Notes: generated by a model from the sequence alone, not told the origin. Counted from the stretch's first letter, positions 1 to 6,665 are shown. The stretch is DNA of 9,040 nucleotides from Clostridiales bacterium (GCA_024695545.1 JAILHZ010000031.1:1-9040); one strand, 5' to 3'. Translations and numbers: made by a program.

Positions 1-179
1 GCCGCCGCGGCCAGCGATACGATCCCGCATCCGCAGCCGAGGTCCAGGACCTTGTCCTCTTCCTGGAACTCGACATGCTTGAGCATGGCAAGTGTTCCCC
101 TGTCTGCCTCCTTCGGCGAGAACAGAGAACTTTCCGTATTCACCGTGACTTCCTTACCGTTAAACGTCACCTTATACAT
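1..179 (-). CDS. Class I SAM-dependent methyltransferase, RsmC/YbxB-like, N-terminal fragment cut by the window edge
   Basis: Only the first 59 residues are visible; the frame is open to base 1. The glycine-rich motif I of class I Rossmann methyltransferases, VLDLGCGCG, sits at residues 44-52 and is where S-adenosylmethionine binds. It is preceded by a short strand-rich lead-in and LFSPKEADRGT (19-29), which resembles the FSxxxxDxGT segment of the RsmC/YbxB-like (MTS) methyltransferases that modify rRNA guanine. The ATG at 179-177 overlaps the end of the upstream 55-residue ORF by 8 bases, so translation is probably coupled. A GGAG lies about 10 bases upstream inside that ORF. The fold is confident; the substrate is not, because the catalytic NPP-type motif lies outside the window. 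It could equally methylate a small molecule or another RNA. Confidence 0.85.
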   Translation of the reverse strand, partial: MYKVTFNGKEVTVNTESSLFSPKEADRGTLAMLKHVEFQEEDKVLDLGCGCGIVSLAAA

Positions 180-339
180 TCGGCTTCTTCTCCATATATA
201 CGAAGACCAGGTCGATATGGAATGAATCCGGATCCTCCGTAACTTCCACATTGAAGTATTCCTCCACCGTATACCGCATCAGGATCGGTGTGCCTTTCCA
301 CTGATCCTTCGGAAGCGGGATGATCTCCAAATCACTCAT
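172..339 (-). CDS. 55-residue ORF resembling the N-terminal segment of clostridial GNAT acetyltransferases, lacking the catalytic domain
   Basis: A complete small reading frame running from ATG at 339-337 to TAA at 174-172. Its start is supported by GGGGAG seven bases upstream and by an extended -10 promoter at 372-380. The protein is acidic, with no membrane segment or signal peptide. The opening (EIIPLPKDQWKGTPI, residues 5-19, then RYTVEEYF at 22-29) resembles, from memory, the lead-in that precedes the acetyltransferase fold in a group of Clostridia GNAT proteins. Those continue for about 150 more residues; this one stops, and the DNA after it is the start of a methyltransferase gene. It may be a remnant of a deletion that joined the GNAT 5' end to the methyltransferase gene, or a stand-alone small protein kept as a translational leader. 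The ORF is well supported; the GNAT kinship is moderate. Confidence 0.65.
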   Translation of the reverse strand: MSDLEIIPLPKDQWKGTPILMRYTVEEYFNVEVTEDPDSFHIDLVFVYMEKKPNV

Positions 340-371
340 ATCACTACTCCCCGAAAACTGTGTTCACGGTC

Positions 372-380
372 ATTATAGCA
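372..380 (-). promoter_or_regulatory. Extended -10 promoter for the small ORF/methyltransferase unit
   Basis: On the minus strand this reads TGCTATAAT, a perfect TATAAT preceded by the TGn extension. No convincing -35 lies 16-18 bases upstream, which extended -10 promoters tolerate. Transcription would start near 365, giving a leader of about 25 bases with the ribosome site inside it. The element overlaps the inverted repeat TATAGC/GCTATA at 374-393. Confidence 0.6.
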
Positions 381-405
381 TTCTCAAGCTATACGGGACA
401 CTAAA

Positions 406-425
406 CGGGAAGTATACTTGCCCCG
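406..425 (-). terminator. Possible weak terminator after the lipoprotein cluster
   Basis: On the minus strand CGGG and CCCG flank the palindrome AAGTATACTT, with a two-base GC bulge on the 5' arm, followed by TTTAGT. It lies just downstream of the 432 stop codon, where a terminator is expected. The stem is short, bulged and followed by only three T, so read-through is likely; it may be a chance fold. Confidence 0.35.
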
Positions 426-431
426 GGTTCT

Positions 432-1094
432 TTATGAGTTCGCTTTTACATCGATCCCCATCGACAGGAGGAGCTCCTCGGCAAGCTTGACCTGTTCATC
501 ATCGACAGCCTCGAATTGGAAGGCGAGCTTTTCTTTCGCTCCGATCACAAAGAGCATGTTCTGCCCGTCCGGGGTCTGGCAGTAATACCCTTCAAGTGTC
601 AGACCGTCTTCATCGATCTTGACGGACTTCTTCACCAGATCCTCTTCATACCAGCCGCCGTATGCCTTGATTTCCTTGATGGCTTTTTTCGCCAGGTCCT
701 CACTGGTGTACTTATCGATTACAAACAGTGTACCGTTCTGCGGCGTCTGATAGCGCGTATACCCCTCCTCATTACGGACAGAGGCAGATTTATCGTAAGC
801 AACCTCATTCTCTTCACAGTACTTAAGGAATGCGTCCAGCATCTCATCTGCTGACAGTTTCTGTTTTTCCGTCTCCGCGGCAGAAGTCTCTTCGGTGGAA
901 GAAGCAGTCGTATCTTCGGGTTCCGACGAAGTCGTGCCTTCGGTCTCCGAAGTTGTCGTAGTTTCCACAGAAGAAGTGGTACTCTCCGGCTTTGAAGATT
1001 CCGTCTTCTCCTTTGACTTGCAGCCGGATACCGCACCTCCGATCACGGCACAGGAAAGCAGAATAACCAGTGTTTTTCGAGTATTCTTATTCAT
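432..1094 (-). CDS. Small surface lipoprotein with S/T/E-rich linker, function unknown
   Basis: A 220-residue predicted lipoprotein. Basic residues and a hydrophobic stretch (about 7-20) are followed by the lipobox AVSGC, so Cys25 would be lipidated after signal peptidase II cleavage and the protein anchored on the outer face of the membrane. Residues 31-79 are a low-complexity Ser/Thr/Glu linker, likely a flexible stalk. Residues 80-220 form a globular domain in which a QTP-then-LFVI segment occurs twice (116-126 and 173-184), each followed by a helix-like stretch, suggesting two related halves. I do not recognise the domain family. The start is fixed by AAGGAG nine bases upstream (1104-1109). 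The gene lies 23 bases after the 755-residue solute-binding-like gene and probably ends the transcript. It may be an accessory to that protein; that is inference from position. Confidence 0.88.
   Translation of the reverse strand: MNKNTRKTLVILLSCAVIGGAVSGCKSKEKTESSKPESTTSSVETTTTSETEGTTSSEPEDTTASSTEETSAAETEKQKLSADEMLDAFLKYCEENEVAYDKSASVRNEEGYTRYQTPQNGTLFVIDKYTSEDLAKKAIKEIKAYGGWYEEDLVKKSVKIDEDGLTLEGYYCQTPDGQNMLFVIGAKEKLAFQFEAVDDEQVKLAEELLLSMGIDVKANS
858..1004 (-). repeat. Low-complexity stretch coding the Ser/Thr/Glu linker
   Basis: About 147 bases encode residues 31-79 of the 220-residue lipoprotein, with almost only S, T, E and a few A, P, G. The plus strand shows loosely recurring GAAGT/GAAGA units but no exact tandem repeat. 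Such stretches can change length by slippage, and they produce a spurious open frame on the plus strand at 895-1278. Confidence 0.55.
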
Positions 1095-1117
1095 AGATCA
1101 ATGCTCCTTCTCTTCTA

Positions 1118-3385
1118 TTATGAGTTCGTTTCTTTTAAATATGTGTTCACGCGATTCTGGATCAGTTCCGCAACATGTTCCGCCGAATAGGTGCCGGAAT
1201 AGTAGGCGGCAGCTTCTTCCAGAACAACATCCACAACCGATTTATATCCATGGAGATACCGGTCCGCTCTGGAAATAGTCTGTAGCGCCATATCGTGGTA
1301 CTCTTCCTTGCTGAGTTTCAGTTTTTCCGGATAGGATTCCGTATAGAGTTTATACGACTCCTCGAAATCCTGTTCCCAGCACTTTCTGTTAACCATCATT
1401 GTGCCGGCACTCATCGCCGGACAGTTCGACTGGAACTGCTCACTAAGGGCATGTCGGATGATCTCACCGGCAAGCTCGTCCTGAGAAGTTGTCGCGGAGA
1501 TCGCCAGCAGGTAATTCGGAACCGCATGCAGCGCCCCGTTCTCATTCGGGAACCCGACAAGAACGTGATCCTTGAGATCGATTACTTTTCCCGGAGAGTC
1601 TATACTCTGGTAATCAAGCATAAACAGCCCGTCATCCAGTTCCGCATTCGTATAATCCTCCCAGTCTTCCTTCCGCCCGATATCATTCGTCCATTTCAGA
1701 AGTTTCAGGAAATCGTCCCCCGTGAAGTTCGCTTCTCCTCCTGCAGTAAACACATCCATCTGTGCCAGAACACCGTATTTCAGAAGAGACTCTTTCGAGT
1801 AAACGCTCTGGATACAGGTTAGATCCGTGAATTTTCCGGCGCAGCGGTAGAAGTCTTCATACGTCCACGTGTCCGTATTCTCCACATACTCCGGAGAAGC
1901 CTCGAACGCGAGGATCCAATACGTCAGGCTGGCACAGTATGGTGTCTTCTTGCCCATCGTGATCTTCTCCATGAAATAGTCGTCTTCATTAAGCGTCTCC
2001 AGATACGGCGTCAGATCCTTAAGGTACCCGAGTCTTCCCATCTCGCCCAGCGAGATATCATCGAAGCAGTCGAAATACATATCGGGAGCCCGTCCATTCG
2101 CGATATCCAGACTGACAAGTTCATAGAGATCCTTTCGCCCGGATTTGCCGGAAGCTTCGAGCTCTTCCATATAGTCACGCATGACGAACTTCACCTCAGG
2201 ATGCTGAATACTTATCTCCTCCACCAGCTGCGGGATCGGACTCTCTATCAGGTTATAACCAGCAATGACAAACTCCTTCTTGCTCTCCTGCGTCTTCTTA
2301 TCCGACGGAGCAAGGTGATACAGGATACACATATCGTCACTCATCGGCATGACCAGAAGCTCGATTTCTCCATTTTCAAGGAACCTGAAATCATCGACAT
2401 GTCCCCACACCGATACCTCTTCCAGCTTCAGTTCGGAAGTCTCCTTCTCATCCAGCCGGACGATCTTTGAAGTTTCAATACTGAACAGATCACTATTCCT
2501 AACCAGAAGCTTATTCCATCCCTCAGTAACGGCGATATCCGTCTCCGTCCATGTCTTATTCTTCTCATCATACTTGAAAAGCACTTGTGGCAGTTCTTTT
2601 CCGGCTCCCATGCATGTCAGTGAACCTTTCCACGTAACAGCACTGCCGCTCGCATAGGTCTCAGGAAGTTCGATTTCTTCTTTCAGTTTTCCATCTTTAT
2701 CCAGCATGAACACCTTGTCGTTGCCGCCGGTTACCTCGAAGCTTCCGCCCGGAATCAGCATAACCCCCCTGTCGCCCATGCAGGTTAACACGAAGTTCCC
2801 ATCCTCGCCGACCTCAAATCCGAATACCACTCCGCGATAAGAACCCAAATCAAGATCAATATGCTTCGTAACTCCTTTTTTCGGATCAAAGCAGTCAACG
2901 AAGTATTCACTTACACCTGCAGATTTGTCCACACGGCTCGTCAGGACCCAGCATGCGTCATCGGTACAGTAGATATTTCGGATGTCTTGCGAAGGACGGG
3001 TTTCTTCATTCAGATCGTATGTCGCTTTGATCTCGCCCTTCTCATCCAGATAGTAAAGGAGGCTCTCCGGTGCGATCTCTTTTCCCTCATCATCGAGCGG
3101 GAGATATGGAAGGTTGGTCGTATCTCCCGAGGAAGGCACACTCTGCTTGTGATAAGCATCCCGATATTCTTCAGTTTCACAATATGTCAGCGCAAATGCA
3201 CCGTCTCCGCAGAAACCGGCTTTCATAACATTTGGGATAGACATGATCGTATTTGTCGTGGAATAGTATGACGCAAAAGACTCTTTAGAAGTCGCTTTCT
3301 TCTCTTTTTTCCTGCACGCCACCAGCGGAAACGCTATTGCAAAACACAAAAACAACGCCAAAACGCGCAGCCTCGACTTAGCCAT
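1118..3385 (-). CDS. Large lipoprotein: propeller-like N-terminal region fused to a family-1 extracellular solute-binding domain
   Basis: A 755-residue lipoprotein. A signal peptide (about 1-23) ends in the lipobox LVAC, with Cys24 the lipidated residue, followed by RKKEKK. Residues about 40-360 hold recurring strand-like units of the form hydrophobic-LDxxGxh (for example YYLDEKGEI at 111, CFDPKKGV at 165, VFMLDKDGKL at 225, LFKYDEKNK at 269, IVRLDEKE at 308), spaced about 40-60 residues, which suggests a beta-propeller. Residues about 370-755 look like a family-1 solute-binding domain: IPQLVEEISIQHPEV near 384, GRAPDMYF near 431, WTYEDFYR at 507, FPNENG at 612, and the typical tail YYSGTYSAEHVAELIQ at 728-743. 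Such proteins usually run about 400-450 residues, so the N-terminal half is extra. The start has AAGGAG ten bases upstream. The gene lies second-last in a four-lipoprotein cluster with no permease in view, so the ligand and transport role are unknown. Confidence 0.88.
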   Translation of the reverse strand: MAKSRLRVLALFLCFAIAFPLVACRKKEKKATSKESFASYYSTTNTIMSIPNVMKAGFCGDGAFALTYCETEEYRDAYHKQSVPSSGDTTNLPYLPLDDEGKEIAPESLLYYLDEKGEIKATYDLNEETRPSQDIRNIYCTDDACWVLTSRVDKSAGVSEYFVDCFDPKKGVTKHIDLDLGSYRGVVFGFEVGEDGNFVLTCMGDRGVMLIPGGSFEVTGGNDKVFMLDKDGKLKEEIELPETYASGSAVTWKGSLTCMGAGKELPQVLFKYDEKNKTWTETDIAVTEGWNKLLVRNSDLFSIETSKIVRLDEKETSELKLEEVSVWGHVDDFRFLENGEIELLVMPMSDDMCILYHLAPSDKKTQESKKEFVIAGYNLIESPIPQLVEEISIQHPEVKFVMRDYMEELEASGKSGRKDLYELVSLDIANGRAPDMYFDCFDDISLGEMGRLGYLKDLTPYLETLNEDDYFMEKITMGKKTPYCASLTYWILAFEASPEYVENTDTWTYEDFYRCAGKFTDLTCIQSVYSKESLLKYGVLAQMDVFTAGGEANFTGDDFLKLLKWTNDIGRKEDWEDYTNAELDDGLFMLDYQSIDSPGKVIDLKDHVLVGFPNENGALHAVPNYLLAISATTSQDELAGEIIRHALSEQFQSNCPAMSAGTMMVNRKCWEQDFEESYKLYTESYPEKLKLSKEEYHDMALQTISRADRYLHGYKSVVDVVLEEAAAYYSGTYSAEHVAELIQNRVNTYLKETNS

Positions 3386-3435
3386 TTTTCAATGTCTCCT
3401 TGCACTTGTTATGTATAATAAACAACCCCGGAGAG

Positions 3436-3444
3436 ATTATATCA
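3436..3444 (-). promoter_or_regulatory. Candidate internal extended -10 promoter overlapping a stop codon
   Basis: On the minus strand this reads TGATATAAT; its TGA is also the stop codon of the 210-residue lipoprotein gene. The TATAAT is perfect and the TGn extension present, but the -35 region (AGAAAT) is poor. A start near 3428 would give a leader of about 43 bases to the 755-residue lipoprotein at 3385, letting the second pair be expressed apart from the first. The match could be chance in an AT-rich gap. Confidence 0.45.
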
Positions 3445-4074
3445 CTTTTCGCCGGTATATTTCTCTCGTATATACTTTTCCTGTTCCTGCAGCGCCGGCA
3501 TTTCCGACTCGTCGACTTTCCCTGTAGCCTTGACCGAATACAGATTGCTCAGCTGTCCCGGATACGTATCGAGAAAGTACCCGTCAAACTCGATCTCCAG
3601 GATCGTCCCTATCTCAAGACTCGCCAAAGTCTCCTTGTCAAAATACATCTCCTCAACCATGATGCAGTTATGATAATCCGTCACACCGTCCTGCCGCGCA
3701 CTCACGTAGATTATCGAAGCATTCGAGAACAGATATACCAGTTCCTGCGTAAAGGACACATACATCTCTTCGATTTTATTCGGATCGTCCGGGTCAGCTC
3801 CGACAATGATGAATTTATCCCCGCACTTCCAGACATAAGAAGAACCCCGGCTCTTATCAGCGTCTGGCTCACCCCACGCCTTGATGAGGTCCTCGCGGTT
3901 GAAGTCCAGTTTCTTCACACCATGCGGATCCGAATCGTTGATATGCTCTTTTAAAAACTCCTCTTTCGTCGGAACCTTCGATTTCTTTTTGCATGCAGAA
4001 AAAGCACATGCCATCGATATGATCAGCACAGTCACCAAGATCTTCACAACTACAGCTCTAGCTGAATTCTTCAT
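3442..4074 (-). CDS. Small lipoprotein with possible BamE-like and OB-fold (DUF3221-like) regions
   Basis: A 210-residue predicted lipoprotein. The signal peptide (MKNSARAV then a hydrophobic run 8-25) ends in the lipobox FSAC; Cys28 would carry the lipid, followed by KKKSK. The pattern DLIKAWGEPD...SSYVWKCGDKFIIVG (62-92) recalls the G-x-P-D and aromatic-strand pattern of BamE/SmpA-like domains. Residues about 118-186, with LEIGTILEIEFDGYFLDTYPGQL near 153-175, recall the small OB-fold type domain (DUF3221-like) of clostridial lipoproteins; both are by eye. The open frame extends nine codons upstream to a TTG at 4101, but the ATG at 4074 is chosen because AAGGAGGG lies six bases before it and the signal peptide then begins MKNS, as in the upstream neighbour. 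It lies 33 bases after the 826-residue gene and is likely co-transcribed with it. Role unknown. Confidence 0.87.
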   Translation of the reverse strand: MKNSARAVVVKILVTVLIISMACAFSACKKKSKVPTKEEFLKEHINDSDPHGVKKLDFNREDLIKAWGEPDADKSRGSSYVWKCGDKFIIVGADPDDPNKIEEMYVSFTQELVYLFSNASIIYVSARQDGVTDYHNCIMVEEMYFDKETLASLEIGTILEIEFDGYFLDTYPGQLSNLYSVKATGKVDESEMPALQEQEKYIREKYTGEK

Positions 4075-4080
4075 ATCGGT

Positions 4081-4088
4081 CCCTCCTT
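4081..4088 (-). promoter_or_regulatory. Ribosome-binding site deciding the start of the 210-residue lipoprotein
   Basis: On the minus strand AAGGAGGG stands six bases before the ATG at 4074-4072. It falls inside the possible nine-codon TTG extension from 4101, which has no comparable site of its own, so the ATG is preferred. Confidence 0.8.
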
Positions 4089-4107
4089 CATTTTTTACCA
4101 ATACGGA

Positions 4108-6588
4108 TCATCCACGTTCCAGTACGACAGTAGCGGCTCGTTTCTGAATGATGTTGACCACGTCATCAAGAGTTCTCTGACCGGTAAAGTATCCTGGCGC
4201 TTCCTCCTGGATGATCAACAGAGCAGACGGATCAGATGAACAGTAACCATGAATGTTCTCGATTATATTAAGAATCAGCGTCACATGTTCTTCATTCATA
4301 TGTACGCTGTTATATGTCATAGACAACATTTCGGACTCATCTGTTTCTGCCCTTTCCCACCCTCTTTGATTCGATTTAGTCTCAAGATCCAGCATGTAAT
4401 CTAAGGCTTTCCTATTGACCGGGAAACCCAGAGTTCCACGGGAAAGAGCAATCTGCGTATCTTCTTCATAAAGGGATCGGATAAAGTCCCATGCCTCATT
4501 CTTATATTGTGACGACTGGGAAATCGCGATAGAAGTGGCTTTATCCGCTCTTGCACCGGCCCCATCCATCCCGGGATATCCGATCATGCTGACTTTTCCA
4601 TCAAAACTATCGTAGATATTTAGGAACCTTTCAAAATAGTAATTCCCTATCGAAAATGACCAGTTCATCGAGGCAAGCATGCCCGCTTGGAATTTTGTTT
4701 CGTCACTTAAAGCTTCCTCAAAGATCTCGCTATAAGTTTTCGGGATTCCATACGTTTTCACAAGAGTAAGGATCTCTCGAAATTCCGGATCATCGAACTT
4801 GACCTTCTGTCCGTCGTAATCGAGAAAATGACTTGTTGATCCGTCCAGTAACGTCTCCAACAGATCACTCTGGGTCATAATGCCAATCATTTTGACATCT
4901 TCCGGAAGAGACTGGCTGATATTGTTAAACTCCTCGTATGTCCAGCCGCTTCGATCACCTACATAATTTGTATTCACCAACATACCGGTTACATTAAACG
5001 TTAGTGGGATCTGGTAAAGCTTTCCATTTGTCTCATAAGAGCGAAGGATATTATCATACAGAAGACTCCTATCCAGTGGCGATTCTCCATCAATCAGCGT
5101 ATTCAGATCTACCAGTGCACGTTCCGTATTGAACTGGGAAAAAGACCCGAAATTCAAAAGAATATCCGGACCGTCTCCCGCTCTCACATCAAGATAGACC
5201 TGATCTGCGATTTTTGAAAAATCTTCTGTCGTCTGAAAATCCATAGAATTCCCGAATGTGGCGCCAGCGGATCCGCTTCGTGAATACATATTATCTGTTG
5301 AATAATCTTTCACAACGATCCTGGCCGTTTTTTCGGGGTCGAGATTATAGTTATTCAACTGATCCAGAAAGTATTCATCCAGATTTCCGATAGAAGCTAA
5401 AGAAATAATCTTCTTTCCTGCATGCGGATTCTTTTCCTCGCGATGCAGATGCATGATATTTAGTGAATCCGGATTATCAAACACAAACCATCCATAGGAT
5501 TCAGCGACACCTTGAGAGGCTTTTCTTAAAACATATATGTCGTTTTCAGATTCTATATATGTGCTCGCACTCTCTATTCCATGGTAATTGCAGTCTGTAT
5601 TGCTCCAGGATAGTATCTGCTGAGGTTCGGTCCCATTAAGAAGATCATATTTCCTGATTCCATTTCCAAGGGTCGCATACACGCCATCTTTCCCCTGAAC
5701 CAGATAACCGCCATTTATAGGACAAGCGACATCCAGTTTTTCGCCCTTTTTTCCACCAATCTTTTTTCCTGTAGAAGGATCAAACTCATACATAAACTGA
5801 TCTGGAGCAGACATATCCATATGTTCTTTGATGAAGTAAGCGTAGTACTTCCCATCAACTTGGAATAATCGGTACACGTACAAACCTAAAAACGACTCTG
5901 AATTAAGAAGCGTTCCATCCGCCTTAAACAGAAGAAGTGCACGGTCCTCATTATCAAAACAGAAAAAACTACCATTATCCAGGAGTAATAAATCTTGCCC
6001 GTTACGCACAGTTTTTCCTAGTGAAACCGGATTTACCAGTTCGCCTTCGGGCGAAAGGTCACAAAGGATCGTCGAATTATTCTTGTTCAGATTAAGGTCT
6101 GATGTATTTAGCAGAATTTTAACTTTGCCGGAAGGATCCTCAGCTATTCCGAGAACCTGGGAAGCGGCATCAAACGGAGTAAACTTCTTCATCTTCCCAT
6201 CCAGCCCGAAAACAACAAGTCCTTTTCGCGAATAGCTGCTGCGCTCCTCCAGAAGCTTCGTATACTCGGCAACATTGTTTTCATCCTCCGGGTTGTATTG
6301 GAAATGCGTATAGCGTTTCTCCAGGTCTTCCGGAATAACATATTCTTCCGTTACAGTCATCACTATGCCATCGGAGAAGATCTTCTGGTCATCGAAATAG
6401 CGGAATTTTAGTTTTCTATCCTCATCTCCCGGAATCTGGAAGTCCAGCTTGATTTCTTCACAACTGTAATACGGATCCGTTTCCTGCACGAGCTTTATCT
6501 CGGTTTTTTTCTTTCTCTTACAGCCGACCGAGAACAGGAAGGATGTGATCAGAACCAATGCACATACACGTTTTACAGAATTCTTCAT
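4108..6588 (-). CDS. Large lipoprotein: propeller-like N-terminal region fused to a family-1 extracellular solute-binding domain (first copy)
   Basis: An 826-residue lipoprotein. The signal peptide ends in SVGC with Cys23 as the lipid site, followed by KRKKK. Residues about 60-385 show at least six blade-like units of aromatic/hydrophobic strand plus D-x-x-G turn (LVVFGLDGKM at 124, ILCDLSPEGEL at 174, LLLFKADGTL at 218, FMYEFDPSTGK at 265, IRKYDLLNG at 311, WFVFDNPDS at 367). Residues about 390-826 read as a solute-binding domain: GDGPDILLNFG (471-481), LVDLNTLID (492-500), the ligand-cleft segment NGKLYQIPLTFNVTGMLVN (521-539), WTYEEF (549-554), FPVNRKAL (722-729) and the tail YFTGQRTLDDVVNIIQ (800-815). 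It is paralogous in design to the 755-residue protein but strongly diverged. The start has AAAGGAGG seven bases upstream (6596-6603). As first gene of the cluster it probably sets its expression. No transport partner is visible; capture or sensing of a ligand is inferred. Confidence 0.88.
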   Translation of the reverse strand: MKNSVKRVCALVLITSFLFSVGCKRKKKTEIKLVQETDPYYSCEEIKLDFQIPGDEDRKLKFRYFDDQKIFSDGIVMTVTEEYVIPEDLEKRYTHFQYNPEDENNVAEYTKLLEERSSYSRKGLVVFGLDGKMKKFTPFDAASQVLGIAEDPSGKVKILLNTSDLNLNKNNSTILCDLSPEGELVNPVSLGKTVRNGQDLLLLDNGSFFCFDNEDRALLLFKADGTLLNSESFLGLYVYRLFQVDGKYYAYFIKEHMDMSAPDQFMYEFDPSTGKKIGGKKGEKLDVACPINGGYLVQGKDGVYATLGNGIRKYDLLNGTEPQQILSWSNTDCNYHGIESASTYIESENDIYVLRKASQGVAESYGWFVFDNPDSLNIMHLHREEKNPHAGKKIISLASIGNLDEYFLDQLNNYNLDPEKTARIVVKDYSTDNMYSRSGSAGATFGNSMDFQTTEDFSKIADQVYLDVRAGDGPDILLNFGSFSQFNTERALVDLNTLIDGESPLDRSLLYDNILRSYETNGKLYQIPLTFNVTGMLVNTNYVGDRSGWTYEEFNNISQSLPEDVKMIGIMTQSDLLETLLDGSTSHFLDYDGQKVKFDDPEFREILTLVKTYGIPKTYSEIFEEALSDETKFQAGMLASMNWSFSIGNYYFERFLNIYDSFDGKVSMIGYPGMDGAGARADKATSIAISQSSQYKNEAWDFIRSLYEEDTQIALSRGTLGFPVNRKALDYMLDLETKSNQRGWERAETDESEMLSMTYNSVHMNEEHVTLILNIIENIHGYCSSDPSALLIIQEEAPGYFTGQRTLDDVVNIIQKRAATVVLERG

Positions 6589-6595
6589 TGAACTT

Positions 6596-6603
6596 CCTCC
6601 TTT
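6596..6603 (-). promoter_or_regulatory. Strong ribosome-binding site of the first lipoprotein gene
   Basis: AAAGGAGG on the minus strand lies seven bases before the ATG at 6588-6586. It is a near-perfect match to the 16S anti-Shine-Dalgarno sequence and fixes the start of the lipoprotein cluster. Confidence 0.75.
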
Positions 6604-6613
6604 AGCAGGAAAT

Positions 6614-6644
6614 ATTAGGATAGGCTTGGAAAGGATATCCTAAT
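6614..6644 (-). promoter_or_regulatory. Perfect 9-bp inverted repeat in the leader of the lipoprotein cluster
   Basis: ATTAGGATA and TATCCTAAT, 13 bases apart, form a perfect stem. It ends only 10 bases before the AAAGGAGG ribosome site of the first lipoprotein gene and directly abuts a second hairpin at 6645-6665. It lacks a T-tract, so it is a poor intrinsic terminator. It could be an operator or an RNA structure affecting stability or translation; the sequence does not decide. Confidence 0.5.
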
Positions 6645-6665
6645 CTGTTACTCGTAGTGTAACAG
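6645..6665 (-). terminator. Hairpin just after the membrane-protein stop codon; attenuator or weak terminator
   Basis: CTGTTAC and GTAACAG form a perfect 7-bp stem around a 7-base loop, starting two bases after the stop codon at 6668. No T-run follows, so efficient intrinsic termination is unlikely. The same bases include TGTTACACT (6656-6664), a four-of-six extended -10 with TTGCGT 18 bases upstream. This is the best, though weak, promoter I can find for the lipoprotein cluster. Confidence 0.35.

Noticed and set aside
172..339. Frameshifted GNAT gene continuing in another frame
   Set aside because: Downstream bases in the alternative frame clearly encode a methyltransferase start with an intact DLGCGCG motif, and no GNAT catalytic-domain sequence is visible.
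895..1278. 127-codon open frame on the plus strand
   Set aside because: It is the antisense of the S/T/E-rich linker and runs across the gap into another lipoprotein gene; it has no ribosome site or plausible protein composition.
3400..3954. 184-codon open frame on the plus strand
   Set aside because: It lies antisense to a convincing lipoprotein gene, lacks a ribosome site, and the translated sequence shows no domain.
4075..4101. Nine-codon N-terminal extension of the 210-residue lipoprotein from a TTG start
   Set aside because: The initiating codon is TTG without a ribosome site, while the internal ATG at 4074 has AAGGAGGG six bases upstream and gives a standard signal peptide.
1118..6588. 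Annotation as ordinary sugar ABC importer binding proteins
   Set aside because: No permease or ATPase gene lies nearby, and each protein has an extra N-terminal region of about 340 residues; only the solute-binding-like fold is claimed.
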